From JBBQAA01 sp038276395 (GTDB lineage Bacteria; Actinomycetota; Thermoleophilia; Solirubrobacterales; Solirubrobacteraceae): a stretch of DNA of 64,000 bases. Shown here piece after piece: positions 35,042 through 42,694 of the stretch. The stretch covers positions 1 through 64,000 of the forward strand of contig JBBQAA010000002.1 of assembly GCA_038276395.1 (NCBI GenBank). Reading direction: 5' to 3'. The notes below the pieces were generated by a model. It saw only the letters and a list, made by a program, of their open reading frames with translations, was not told the origin of the DNA and did not search any database. The translations under genes were made by a program, and so were the position numbers. Numbering within the stretch: position 1 is the first letter of the stretch; each line of letters starts with the position of its first letter.

Positions 35042-35539
35042 TCACCGGCGCGCAAGAAGCACACCGCCCTGTACGTCCGCCTGCCCACCGCCGAGGCCTC
35101 GAAGCTCGACCGCGCCGCCTTCGAGCTCGGCGCGGCCAAGCAGGACCTCGTCACCGGCCTCATCGCCTCCTACGTCGACCCCGCCACGGCGGCCGGGCTC
35201 GAGGCCCTCGGCGCGCTGCTCGGCGCGGCGCGGGAGGCGCGCGCGGAGCCGGAGCCCGAGCGCCCGCCGTTCGGCTTCGCCGACCGCCGCCGGGTCATCG
35301 TCGAGGCAGAGCCCGAGGGGCTGACCGTCGGGCGCCACGACTTCCGCGCCTCAGGAGGGCCGGACGTCCTCACCGTGGCCGAGGTCGCCGAGCTGCTGAA
35401 GGTCGAGGAGGACGTCGTCGCGAAACTCGCCGCGGCGGGGGAGCTCCCCGGGCGCCGGCTCGGCGGCGAGTGGCGCTTCGCGCGCCGGGCGCTGCTCGAG
35501 TGGCTGGGCGACGGCGCCGCCGCGGGCGAGGGCGCCTGA
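35039..35539 (+). CDS. Two-domain DNA-binding protein (ribbon-helix-helix-like plus excisionase-type HTH)
   Basis: A 166-aa protein. Residues 1-45 (HTALYVRLPTAEASKLDRAA, then KQDLVTGLIASYVD) look like a ribbon-helix-helix or MetJ/Arc-type element: a basic beta strand followed by two helices. Residues about 112-160 (DVLTVAEVAELLKVEEDVVA, then GELPGRRLGGEWRFARRALLEWL) are an excisionase/MerR-like HTH that binds DNA in the manner of AlpA/BldC-type proteins. The middle (75-110) is variable. Its TGA overlaps the clpP ATG (TGATG), so it is translationally coupled to clpP and may regulate it. Confidence 0.8.
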   Translation: MSPARKKHTALYVRLPTAEASKLDRAAFELGAAKQDLVTGLIASYVDPATAAGLEALGALLGAAREARAEPEPERPPFGFADRRRVIVEAEPEGLTVGRHDFRASGGPDVLTVAEVAELLKVEEDVVAKLAAAGELPGRRLGGEWRFARRALLEWLGDGAAAGEGA

Positions 35540-36126
35540 TGCCCCTCGTCCCCATGGTCATCGAGCAGGACGGGCGCGGCGAGCGCTCCTTCGACATCTA
35601 TTCGCGCCTGCTGCGCGATCGCGTCATCTACCTCGGCTCGCCGATCGACGACCAGGTGGCGAACCTGATCGTCGCCCAGCTCCTGCACCTCGAGTCCGAG
35701 GATCCCGAGAAGGACGTGCAGATGTACGTCAACTCCCCCGGCGGCGTCGTCTACGCGGGCCTCGCGATCTACGACACGATGCGCTTCATCAAGCCCGACG
35801 TGCAGACGACCTGCGTGGGGATCGGGATGTCGATGGGGGCGCTCGTCCTCACCGGCGGCGCACCCGGCAAGCGCTTCGCGCTGCCGAACGCCCGGATCCT
35901 CATCCATCAGCCCACGGGTGGCTTCGAGGGCCAGTCTTCCGACATCGAGATCCACGCCCGCGAGACGCTGGCGATCCGCGCGCGGCTCGACGAGCTCTAC
36001 GCCCACCACACCGGGCAGAGCGTCGAGCGCGTTCACGAGGACATGGAGCGTGACCGCTTCTTCACCGCCGAGCAAGCGGTGGAGTACGGGCTGATCGATC
36101 GGGTGCTGCCGGGCCGCGGGCGCTGA
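35539..36126 (+). CDS. clpP: ATP-dependent Clp protease proteolytic subunit
   Basis: A 195-aa serine peptidase. Catalytic Ser98 is in VGIGMSMGALVLTGG and His123 is in ARILIHQPTGG. YVNSPGGVVYAGLAIYDTM and the N-terminal ERSFDIYSRLLRDRVIYLG are diagnostic. It forms the tetradecameric barrel fed by ClpC/ClpX; ClpS in this window is its adaptor system. The GMSMG elbow replaces the common GxAAS form (GMAAS), a variant seen in paralogous ClpPs, so it may be a second ClpP. Starts overlapping the DNA-binding protein gene. Confidence 0.93.
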   Translation: MPLVPMVIEQDGRGERSFDIYSRLLRDRVIYLGSPIDDQVANLIVAQLLHLESEDPEKDVQMYVNSPGGVVYAGLAIYDTMRFIKPDVQTTCVGIGMSMGALVLTGGAPGKRFALPNARILIHQPTGGFEGQSSDIEIHARETLAIRARLDELYAHHTGQSVERVHEDMERDRFFTAEQAVEYGLIDRVLPGRGR

Positions 36127-36152
36127 GACGGCGCTCGCCGCTCGCCGGAGGG

Positions 36153-36371
36153 TCAGAGCCCGAGGCCGCCGCCGTCACCACGCCGCGCCCGGCGTGCGGC
36201 GCGAACGGACCGCTCGCGGCCACGGTCGCCGATCCTGCCCGTCCGCCGCATCGAGCCGGCGACGGAGTAGGCGAGCCCGAGGACCATCGCCACGATCGCG
36301 TAGGCGATCCCGGGGGCGCCCGTGAGGGCGAGCACGAGGAAGACGATGCCGCCGGCCATTCCGATGGCCAC
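36153..36371 (-). CDS. Small membrane protein
   Basis: A 72-aa frame starting with GTG. Residues 5-45 are hydrophobic (GMAGGIVFLVLALTGAPGIA, then AIVAMVLGLAYSVAG), two membrane spans with a short loop, followed by a strongly basic tail RTGRIGDRGRERSVRAARRA. The upstream frame (Arg/Pro rich) does not look coding, hence the GTG start. No family recognised. It is convergent with clpP and divergent from the esterase. Moderate evidence only. Confidence 0.5.
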   Translation of the reverse strand: MAIGMAGGIVFLVLALTGAPGIAYAIVAMVLGLAYSVAGSMRRTGRIGDRGRERSVRAARRARRGDGGGLGL

Positions 36372-36377
36372 CCAGGC

Positions 36378-36397
36378 CCCCGCGGAAGTCCGCGGGG
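36378..36397. repeat. Perfect 20-bp palindrome
   Basis: CCCCGCGGA-AG-TCCGCGGGG: 9-bp arms with a 2-nt centre, just upstream of the small membrane protein start. It could be an operator or a hairpin in its leader. Confidence 0.45.
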
Positions 36398-36478
36398 ACA
36401 GGCTGCCCCTTCGCCGGGGCGGCAAACGGCCGGCTCGCGCCAACCGGTGCGCGGTTCCATTGCGCGTAGATTGCGCCC

Positions 36479-37816
36479 ATGACCCGCCTGCGACGAGCCC
36501 TCCCGATCCTCCTGCTGCCGGCCTGCCTCGCGGCCCCGGCCGCACAGGCGAAGACGCCCGCGTTCCGCGACCACGCCGGCCTGCGGGTGCAAAGGGTCAC
36601 GCGGATCGATGCTCGCCAGCTGAACCTGAGCGTCGTGTCCGTCGCGCTCGCCCACCGGCTGGACATCAGGATCCTCCTCCCGTCGGGCTACGCGAGCCAC
36701 CCGCGCCGCCGCTACCCCGTGCTCTACCTCTTCCACGGCACGAGCGGGCGGGCGTCGGACTGGATCACGCAGGGCGACGCCGAGCGGACGACCGCGCGCT
36801 CCCCGTTCGTCGTCGTCATGCCCGACGAGGGCTTCGACGGGGACGGCGGCGGCTACTTCACCGACTGGTACAACGGCGGGCGCGGAGGGCCGCCGAGGTG
36901 GGAGACCTACAACATCCGCGAGCTCGTGCCGTTCGTCGACGCGAACCTCCGGACGCGGGCCGCCCGGGGCGGGCGCGCGATCGCCGGGCTCTCACAGGGC
37001 GGGTTCGGCTCGCTCTCGCTGGCGGCGCGCCATCCGGACATGTTCCAGAGCGTCTCCGCGTTCTCCGGGGCGGCCGAGATCGACGGCGACGCCGCGGCGG
37101 TCGCCATCATGACCCCCGTCATCGAGGGGACGGCGGCGGGGCTCGACCACGCGAGCGATCCCGACGCGATGTTCGGGCCTCGCGCCACCAACGAGCTGAA
37201 CTGGCAGGCCCACGACCCCCACACCCTGGCCGGCAACCTCCGCGGCATGGACGTCCGGCTGTGGACGGGGAACGGCATGAGAGGCCCGTTCGATCCCGCT
37301 CTCGGCAATCCGGCGGGCGGGGGGATCGAGACCGGCGTGCACCTGCTCACCCAGCTCTTCCATGCGCGGCTGAAGGCGCTGGGGATCCCGAGCCGCTACG
37401 AGGACTACGGCCCGGGAACCCACACCTGGCCCTACTGGGCGCGCGACCTGCGCGAGCTCGCCGGCCCGCTCGCGCAGCGCTTCGCCCGCGCGCCGAAGCG
37501 ACCGGCGCGCGTGGGCTACAAGACGACGGACGCGCGGTGGACACAGTGGGGCTTCACCGTCGCGCTGCGCCGCCCGGCGCCCGCCTTCAGCACGCTCGCT
37601 CGGGCCGGGCGCGCCGGGTTCACGCTCACGGGAACGGGGAAGGCGACGGTGCTCACGCCGCGCTTCTACCGGCCGTGGGCGCGCGAGCGCGTGCGAACCG
37701 CCGACGCCCGCGGCCGGCGTGTGCGCGTGCTGCGCGCCGGCCGCGCCGGACGGCTGCGGGTCGCGCTCGATCTCGGCCCGGGCGCCGCGCGGGTGAGCGT
37801 CGCGCGGGCCCGCTGA
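36479..37816 (+). CDS. Secreted alpha/beta-hydrolase esterase
   Basis: A 445-aa exported esterase. Signal peptide RRALPILLLPACLAAPAAQA. The fold resembles esterase D/antigen 85: YPVLYLFHGTSGRASDWI, elbow IAGLSQGGFGSLSLA (Ser172), and YGPGTHTWPYWARDL holding the catalytic His. The last 110 residues form a small beta domain. The substrate (lipid or mycolate-like ester) is unknown. ATG is 6 nt after TAGATT (36467-36472), leaderless type. Confidence 0.85.
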   Translation: MTRLRRALPILLLPACLAAPAAQAKTPAFRDHAGLRVQRVTRIDARQLNLSVVSVALAHRLDIRILLPSGYASHPRRRYPVLYLFHGTSGRASDWITQGDAERTTARSPFVVVMPDEGFDGDGGGYFTDWYNGGRGGPPRWETYNIRELVPFVDANLRTRAARGGRAIAGLSQGGFGSLSLAARHPDMFQSVSAFSGAAEIDGDAAAVAIMTPVIEGTAAGLDHASDPDAMFGPRATNELNWQAHDPHTLAGNLRGMDVRLWTGNGMRGPFDPALGNPAGGGIETGVHLLTQLFHARLKALGIPSRYEDYGPGTHTWPYWARDLRELAGPLAQRFARAPKRPARVGYKTTDARWTQWGFTVALRRPAPAFSTLARAGRAGFTLTGTGKATVLTPRFYRPWARERVRTADARGRRVRVLRAGRAGRLRVALDLGPGAARVSVARAR

Positions 37817-37911
37817 CGCTGGCCGCCGAGCCCGGAGGGGGCGAACCGCGGCACCCCGCTCCCTATGGGGGGCGTGGAGCCCGGCTTCATCCTGGATGCC
37901 TGCGCGAGGCG

Positions 37912-38226
37912 ATGGTTTCCAGGAACCTTCGCCGCGAGCAGGCGGTCGCGGCGCTCGCCGCCCGGCAGGAGGGGCTCGTCGCGAGCCGCCAGCTTCGCGC
38001 GCTCGGGATGAACGATCAGACCGCTCGTCGCCGCGTGCGCGCCGCGCAGCTGTCCCGGCGTCTTCGCCGTCGGGCATCCGCATGTGACCGAGGCCGGACG
38101 CCTCCTCGTCGCCGTCATGGCCTACCGCCCGGGGCCTGCGTTGCCCGCCGCTCGGCGGCGGAGTGGTGGAAGCTCCTGCGCGGGCGCCGGGCCCGGGTCG
38201 ACGTCATCGCCACGACGGGAAGTCAG
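37912..38226 (+). pseudogene. Remnant of an AbiEi-type antitoxin / DUF559-related protein
   Basis: Three frame segments give one protein: ISRNLRREQAVAALAARQEG-like start (SRNLRREQAVAALAARQEG, then VASRQLRALGM), next VFAVGHPHVTEAGRLLVAVM, and last ACVARRSAAEWWKLLRGRRA and VDVIATTG. This is the N-terminal winged-helix and core of the type IV toxin-antitoxin AbiEi-like family common in actinobacteria. The second join corresponds to one missing G in the run at 38131-38134; the first, near 38060, involves a small deletion. The C-terminal nuclease-like half is absent. Upstream spacer 37817-37911 shows no gene. Confidence 0.55.
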
Positions 38227-38297
38227 CGAGCGGCTCCTCAGACGGCGCGAGATCGGGATCGCGACGCCCGCTTCCCGATTCCATCCCGGAGATTCCC

Positions 38298-38672
38298 TCA
38301 GGCCTCGGTCATCTCCGGGTCGCGCGGAGCCTCGACGCCGCCGCCGTTCCCGTTGCCGCCGTTCTCCTCCATCGCGCCGCGCTGCGAGCGGCTCCACCAT
38401 TCGTAGATGATCGGGACGTGGAACCAGCTCGTGTACCGGGTGCGGAAGTCGATGAACTCCGGCCCCTCCCAGTAGGCGTAGAAGTCCGCGGTGTCCTCGA
38501 AGGTCGCGGTCTGCCGGAAGCGATACGGATCCTCGCGCGAGCGCTGGACCTCGAAGTCGAGCGCGCGGTAGCGCAGCGCGACGGGCGCGATGCCCCGCAG
38601 GGCGTCCTCGAAGCGGTCGCCGCGCATGATGGTGGCGTACCAGGGGATGTGGATGATGCCGCCGGCCGCCAC
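38298..38672 (-). CDS. Hypothetical dimeric alpha-beta-barrel (ABM-like) protein downstream of ccr
   Basis: A 124-aa protein. GIIHIPWYATIMRGDRFED, then VALRYRALDFEVQRSREDPY and FEDTADFYAYWEGPEFIDFR resemble antibiotic-biosynthesis-monooxygenase-like folds. The C-terminus is disordered (EENGGNGNGGG). The stop of ccr is 11 nt upstream, so it is the second gene of the ccr transcript. Function unknown; the context suggests a role near crotonyl-CoA metabolism, but no evidence beyond adjacency. Confidence 0.72.
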   Translation of the reverse strand: MAAGGIIHIPWYATIMRGDRFEDALRGIAPVALRYRALDFEVQRSREDPYRFRQTATFEDTADFYAYWEGPEFIDFRTRYTSWFHVPIIYEWWSRSQRGAMEENGGNGNGGGVEAPRDPEMTEA

Positions 38673-38683
38673 GGCTAGACCAC

Positions 38684-39934
38684 CTAGGCCCCGACCTCGG
38701 CGCGGATGGCCTCCGGCCCCTCGCCGGTGCGGCCCTCGCCCTCGGACTCAGCGCCCACGAGGATCGCGATCTTGCCGAGGTGCTTGTTGTCGCGCAGGAG
38801 CTGGTGGGCCTCGGCCACGCACTCGAAGCCCATCGTCTTCCACAGCACGGGGCGGATCTTCGACTCCTCGATCAATGCGTTGGCCTTCGTCGCCTCCCAC
38901 GCGTTGGCGAAGTGCGAGCCGATGATCTCCTTCTGGCGCATCCACAGGTAGCGCACGTCGAAGTCGAGCTGGTAGCCCGAGGTCGCGCCGCAGATGACGA
39001 CCTTGCCGAACGGCCGCACGGTGAGGACCGAGGTGGGGAACGTCGCCTGCCCGACATGCTCGAAGACGATGTCGGGCTGGCCGCCGAGGAGCTCGGCCAC
39101 GTGCTTGGAGAAGCGGCGGGACTCCTTGAAGCGCGCCTTCTCCTCCTCGCCGGACTCCTCGCCCGTGCGCATCATCCCCGAGAACTCGTTGCGGTCGATG
39201 TAGGCCTTCGCGCCAAGTTGCTTGACGAGCTCGCCCTTCTCGGGCGAGGAGACGACGCCCACGGCGTCCGCGCCCGTGAGCGCGCAGAGCTGGGTGGCGA
39301 AGACGCCGAGCCCGCCCGCCGCGCCCCAGATGAGCACGCGGTGGCCGGCCTGGAGCTTCGCGCGGTCGAGCAGCATCCGGTAGGCGGTGAAGTACGTGAG
39401 GCCGTAGGAGGCGGCCTCGTCCCAGGAGAGGTGGGCGGGCTTGGGCAGGAGCTGCTGGGCCTGGACCTTCGTGAACTGCGCGAAGGAGCCCCAGCTCGTC
39501 TCGTACCCCCAGATCTTCTGCGAGGGCGCGGCCAGCGGGTCGAGGCCGTGCACCTCCGGGTCCTCGTAGGAGGCCTGGTTGCAGTGCATGACGACCTCGT
39601 CGCCCGGCTCCCAGCGCGTCACGCCGGGGCCGACCTTCCACACGACGCCCGAGGCGTCCGAGCCGCCGATGTGATGGTCCTCCTCCGGGTGGGAGCGGAA
39701 GACCGAGACGGGCTTGCCGAGCGCGGCCCACACGTTGTTGAAGTTGACGCCGGCCGCCATCACGCGCACGACGACCTCGAAGGCCTTGGGCTCCGGGACC
39801 TCGATCTCCTCGAGCTGGAAGGCGTCGGTCGGCTCGCCCTCGCGGTCCTGCCGGATGACCCAGGCGGCCATCGTCTCGGGCAGCTCGCCCGGCTCGGTCG
39901 CCACCTGGCTGACCTGGCTCACGTCCACTGCCAT
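38684..39934 (-). CDS. ccr: Crotonyl-CoA carboxylase/reductase
   Basis: A 416-aa MDR enzyme of the Ccr group: RQDREGEPTDAFQLEEIEVP, GVNFNNVWAALGKPV, GSDASGVVWKVG, YGLTYFTAYRMLLDRAKL, VLIWGAAGGLGVFATQLC (NADPH loop) and CGATSGYQLDFDVRYLWMRQ. Ccr reductively carboxylates crotonyl-CoA with CO2 and NADPH to (2S)-ethylmalonyl-CoA, the entry to the ethylmalonyl-CoA pathway and a source of polyketide extender units. The Ecm mutase at 24332-26323 acts further on. ATG 39934 precedes the start of homology; it is divergent from the cox locus. Confidence 0.93.
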   Translation of the reverse strand: MAVDVSQVSQVATEPGELPETMAAWVIRQDREGEPTDAFQLEEIEVPEPKAFEVVVRVMAAGVNFNNVWAALGKPVSVFRSHPEEDHHIGGSDASGVVWKVGPGVTRWEPGDEVVMHCNQASYEDPEVHGLDPLAAPSQKIWGYETSWGSFAQFTKVQAQQLLPKPAHLSWDEAASYGLTYFTAYRMLLDRAKLQAGHRVLIWGAAGGLGVFATQLCALTGADAVGVVSSPEKGELVKQLGAKAYIDRNEFSGMMRTGEESGEEEKARFKESRRFSKHVAELLGGQPDIVFEHVGQATFPTSVLTVRPFGKVVICGATSGYQLDFDVRYLWMRQKEIIGSHFANAWEATKANALIEESKIRPVLWKTMGFECVAEAHQLLRDNKHLGKIAILVGAESEGEGRTGEGPEAIRAEVGA

Positions 39935-40043
39935 GTTCTGAAAGACCTCGCTCGTCGCCGTCGGGGAAGGAGGCCCGATCCTACCCTTCCGCCGCGTCCG
40001 TTCGGTGATAGCTTCGCCCGCAGGGAACTGCGAGAGGAGCGGC

Positions 40044-40346
40044 ATGCCGGAGCGGGTCGAAGTGGAGTTGACGGTCAACGGCGAGCGTCATCGGAGCACG
40101 GTCGAGCCACGTCTGCTCCTCGTGCACTACCTGCGCGACGAGCTCGGCCTGACCGGCACGCACGTGGGCTGCGACACGACCAACTGCGGCGCGTGCACGG
40201 TCCACCTCGACGGCGAGGCGGTCAAGAGCTGCACCCTGCTCGCCGCTCAGGCCGACGGCGCCGAGGTCCGGACGATCGAGGGCATGGGCGCGGAGGGGGA
40301 CCTCCACCCGCTGCAGACCGCCTTCTGGGAGCAGCACGGCCTCCAG
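40044..40346 (+). pseudogene. coxS: 5' stub of CO-dehydrogenase-type small subunit (coxS)
   Basis: The frame opens VEVELTVNGERHRSTVEPRL and LLVHYLRDELGLTG, with the plant-ferredoxin [2Fe-2S] motif GCDTTNCGACTVHLDG (Cys43, 48, 51, 63). At about residue 101 (EQHGLQ) the protein should continue with CGFCTPGM and the second 2Fe-2S domain; instead it leaves homology and joins, out of frame, a coxE-type gene. Thus the C-terminal third of CoxS is missing. It has a good Shine-Dalgarno sequence (GAGAGGAG, 40032-40039) and TAGCTT (40009-40014). Confidence 0.8.
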
Positions 40347-40348
40347 GC

Positions 40349-41404
40349 GTCGGGGAGGTGCTGGCCGCGCACCGCGCGCTGGCCGCCGTCGAGGCCACCT
40401 CCCGGCGCGCCGTGTTCTGCGCGCTCCGCGCGGTGCTGTGCGCGCGGCGGGAGGACCTCGCCGTCTTCCAGGCGGCGTTCCTCGCGACCTTCGGCGCCGA
40501 GCCCGGGCCGGCCGGGATCGAGTCGCTGCTCGCGGCGGGCACGCTCGCGCTGCCGCGCGCGCCGCGGATCCCTCCGCCGCCCGCGGGCGGGGCGGAGGAG
40601 CCGGGCGGCGAGCCCGAGCCGCGGCCCGCGGCGTGGAGCGACGTCGAGCTGCTGAAGGAGAAGGACTTCGCCGCCTACAGCGACGCCGAGCGCGCCCGCG
40701 CGCGGGCGCTCATCGCCCGTCTCGGCGCGCGGTCGGCGATGCGGCCCTCCCGGCGCACCCACCCGAGCCGTCGTCGGGCTCGGGGCGCGCGACCCGACTC
40801 GCGCGCGACGCTCCGGGCCGCGCTGCGCTACGGCGGCGAGCCCGTCGAGCGCCGCTTCCGCGTGCCCGGGACCCGCCCGCGCCCGCTCGTCCTCGTCTGC
40901 GACGTCTCGGGCTCGATGGAGCCCTACGCGCGCATGCTCCTGCAGTACCTGCAGGCCTGCGTCAGCGCCCGGCGCCGGGTCGAGGCCTTCGCCTTCGGCA
41001 CCCGCCTGACCCGGATCACGCCCGAGCTCTCCGGCCGTGACCCCGACCGCGCGCTCACGCGGGCGGCGAGCGCCGTCGCCGACTGGCACGGCGGGACGCG
41101 CATCGGCCCCGCGCTCTCCGAGCTCAACCGCACGCACGGGCGCCGCGTCGGCCGCGGCGCGGATGTCGTCATCCTCTCCGACGGCTGGGATCGCGGCGCG
41201 CCGGAGGAGCTCGCCGCCGAGCTCGCCCGCCTGTCCCGCTGCGCCCACCGCGTCGTCTGGCTGAACCCGCTGAAGGCCCGCGCCGGGTACGAGCCGCTGA
41301 CGCGGGGAATGCTCGCGGCGATGCCCCATCTCGACGCCTTCCTCGCCGGCTCGACCATCCACTCGCTCGAGGCGCTCGCCGCCCTGCTGGAGACGGGCGC
41401 GTGA
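40349..41404 (+). CDS. coxE: VWA-domain protein (CoxE-like), 5'-truncated
   Basis: About 351 codons of a CoxE-type von Willebrand A protein. The frame begins at VGEVLAAHRALAAVEATSRR, where normal CoxE proteins have another 15-25 residues. The VWA domain has the MIDAS motif VCDVSGSMEPYAR, and the threonine and aspartate sites GGTRIG and LSDGWDRG. CoxE helps mature the Mo-Cu site of CO dehydrogenases together with the MoxR ATPase CoxD. No CoxD, CoxM or CoxL is here. Without an upstream start it could be translated only from an internal GTG, such as 40358. Confidence 0.75.
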   Translation, partial: VGEVLAAHRALAAVEATSRRAVFCALRAVLCARREDLAVFQAAFLATFGAEPGPAGIESLLAAGTLALPRAPRIPPPPAGGAEEPGGEPEPRPAAWSDVELLKEKDFAAYSDAERARARALIARLGARSAMRPSRRTHPSRRRARGARPDSRATLRAALRYGGEPVERRFRVPGTRPRPLVLVCDVSGSMEPYARMLLQYLQACVSARRRVEAFAFGTRLTRITPELSGRDPDRALTRAASAVADWHGGTRIGPALSELNRTHGRRVGRGADVVILSDGWDRGAPEELAAELARLSRCAHRVVWLNPLKARAGYEPLTRGMLAAMPHLDAFLAGSTIHSLEALAALLETGA

Positions 41405-41417
41405 GGGACCGCGCGGC

Positions 41418-41967
41418 GTGATCGGCGGGATCGTCCTCGCCGCGGGGGAGGGCCGGCGCTTCGGCGCGGTCAAGCAGCTCGCCGAGCTGGAGGGACGGCC
41501 GCTCCTCGAGCACGCGCTCATGGCGATGGCGGCCGTGCCCGCGATCGAGCGCGTCGTCCTCGTCCTCGGCGCCCACGCCGAGGAGATCCGCGCGGCCGTC
41601 GGGACCGGCGGCGGCGCCGAGGTCCCTCGCCCCGGACTGGGCCGAGGGGCCGACCCACTCGCTGCGCGCGGGCCTCGCCGCCCTGCGGGAGGCCGAGGCG
41701 GTGATCGTCACCCTGGGCGACCAGCCGCGCGTCACCCCCCAGGTGATCGCGCGCTTCGCCGAGGCCGAGGGGACGTGCCGCGCCGCCTACGCGGGGCAGC
41801 CCGGCCACCCGGTGCGGCTCACCGCGGCGGCCGCCCGGCGGCTCCGGGCGCGCCCGCCGCCCGGGGGCGCCCGGGCGCTCCTGCGATCCCACCCCCTGAT
41901 CGAGGTCGGTCACCTGTGCCGCTTCGGCGACGTCGACACCCCCGCCCAACTGGAGGCTCTCCGATGA
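41418..41967 (+). CDS. mocA: Molybdenum-cofactor cytidylyltransferase (MocA-like), frameshifted
   Basis: About 182 codons. The nucleotidyltransferase opening GGIVLAAGEGRRFGAVKQLA (GxGxR..K) is followed by LEHALMAMAAVPAIERVVLV, then in another frame LAPDWAEGPTHSLRAGLAAL, VIVTLGDQPRVTP and GQPGHPVRLT. The family transfers CMP or GMP to molybdopterin for xanthine-oxidase/CO-dehydrogenase enzymes. One extra C in the run at 41624-41626 breaks the frame; removal restores it. The stop overlaps coxG by ATGA. Confidence 0.8.
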
Positions 41968-42635
41968 AGCTCGATCAGTCCTTCGCCGTCCCCGCACCGG
42001 TCGACGCCGTCTGGCGGGTGCTGCTCGACGTCGGTCGCGTCGCGCCGTGCCTTCCCGGCGCGGAGCTCACCGACGCCGAGGAGGACGGGACCTACCGCGG
42101 CACCTTCACGGTCAAGCTCGGCCCCACCCGGGCCGCCTACCGGGGGACGCTGAAGCTCGAATCCGAGGACGAGGCCACCCACACGGTGACGATGCGCGCA
42201 AACGGCCAGGACCGCCGCGGCCATGGCGGGGCCAAGGCGCTCATCGTCTCGCGCCTGCACGAGGACGGGGAGCAGACGCGCGTAGAGGTCGAGACCGACT
42301 TCACCATCACCGGCACCCTCGCGCGCTTCGGCCGGGGCGGGATGATCGAGGACATCTCCAAGCGCCTGCTCCGGGACTTCGCCGCCTGCCTGGGCGAGGA
42401 GCTGGCCCGCGGGGGCGGTGCCGAGCCGCCGTCCCCGGCGCCCGGCGGCGCCGGGAGCGCGCCGGCGGTCGGGTCCGCGCCGCCCTCTCGGCGTCCCGAT
42501 CCTCCCTCCGGGCGACCGCCGCTCGACGCCGGTGCGCTCGCCGGCGACGTGCTGCGCGACCGCCTGCGCGCCGGGGTCCCCGTCCTGGTGGCGGGCTTCC
42601 TGCTCGGCTACGCTGCGGGTCGCCGAGGCGGCTGA
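41964..42635 (+). CDS. coxG: CoxG, SRPBCC-fold CO-dehydrogenase accessory protein
   Basis: A 223-aa protein. Residues 1-150 are the SRPBCC/CoxG fold (KLDQSFAVPAPVDAVWRVLL, RVAPCLPGAELTDAEEDGTY, FTVKLGPTRAAYRG), then a Pro/Ala/Gly-rich linker (AEPPSPAPGGAGSAP) and a C-terminal membrane-type helix VPVLVAGFLLGYAAG. CoxG recruits CO dehydrogenase to the membrane and quinone pool in oligotrophic aerobes. Intact, though the enzyme subunits are not present in this window. It overlaps mocA by 4 nt, with TGGAGG as Shine-Dalgarno. Confidence 0.88.
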   Translation: MKLDQSFAVPAPVDAVWRVLLDVGRVAPCLPGAELTDAEEDGTYRGTFTVKLGPTRAAYRGTLKLESEDEATHTVTMRANGQDRRGHGGAKALIVSRLHEDGEQTRVEVETDFTITGTLARFGRGGMIEDISKRLLRDFAACLGEELARGGGAEPPSPAPGGAGSAPAVGSAPPSRRPDPPSGRPPLDAGALAGDVLRDRLRAGVPVLVAGFLLGYAAGRRGG

Positions 42636-42694
42636 TTTGCCTGGATCGGGGCGGCTGCTTCAAGATCCAGTGCGCTTCTGACGATCGGTCATCT

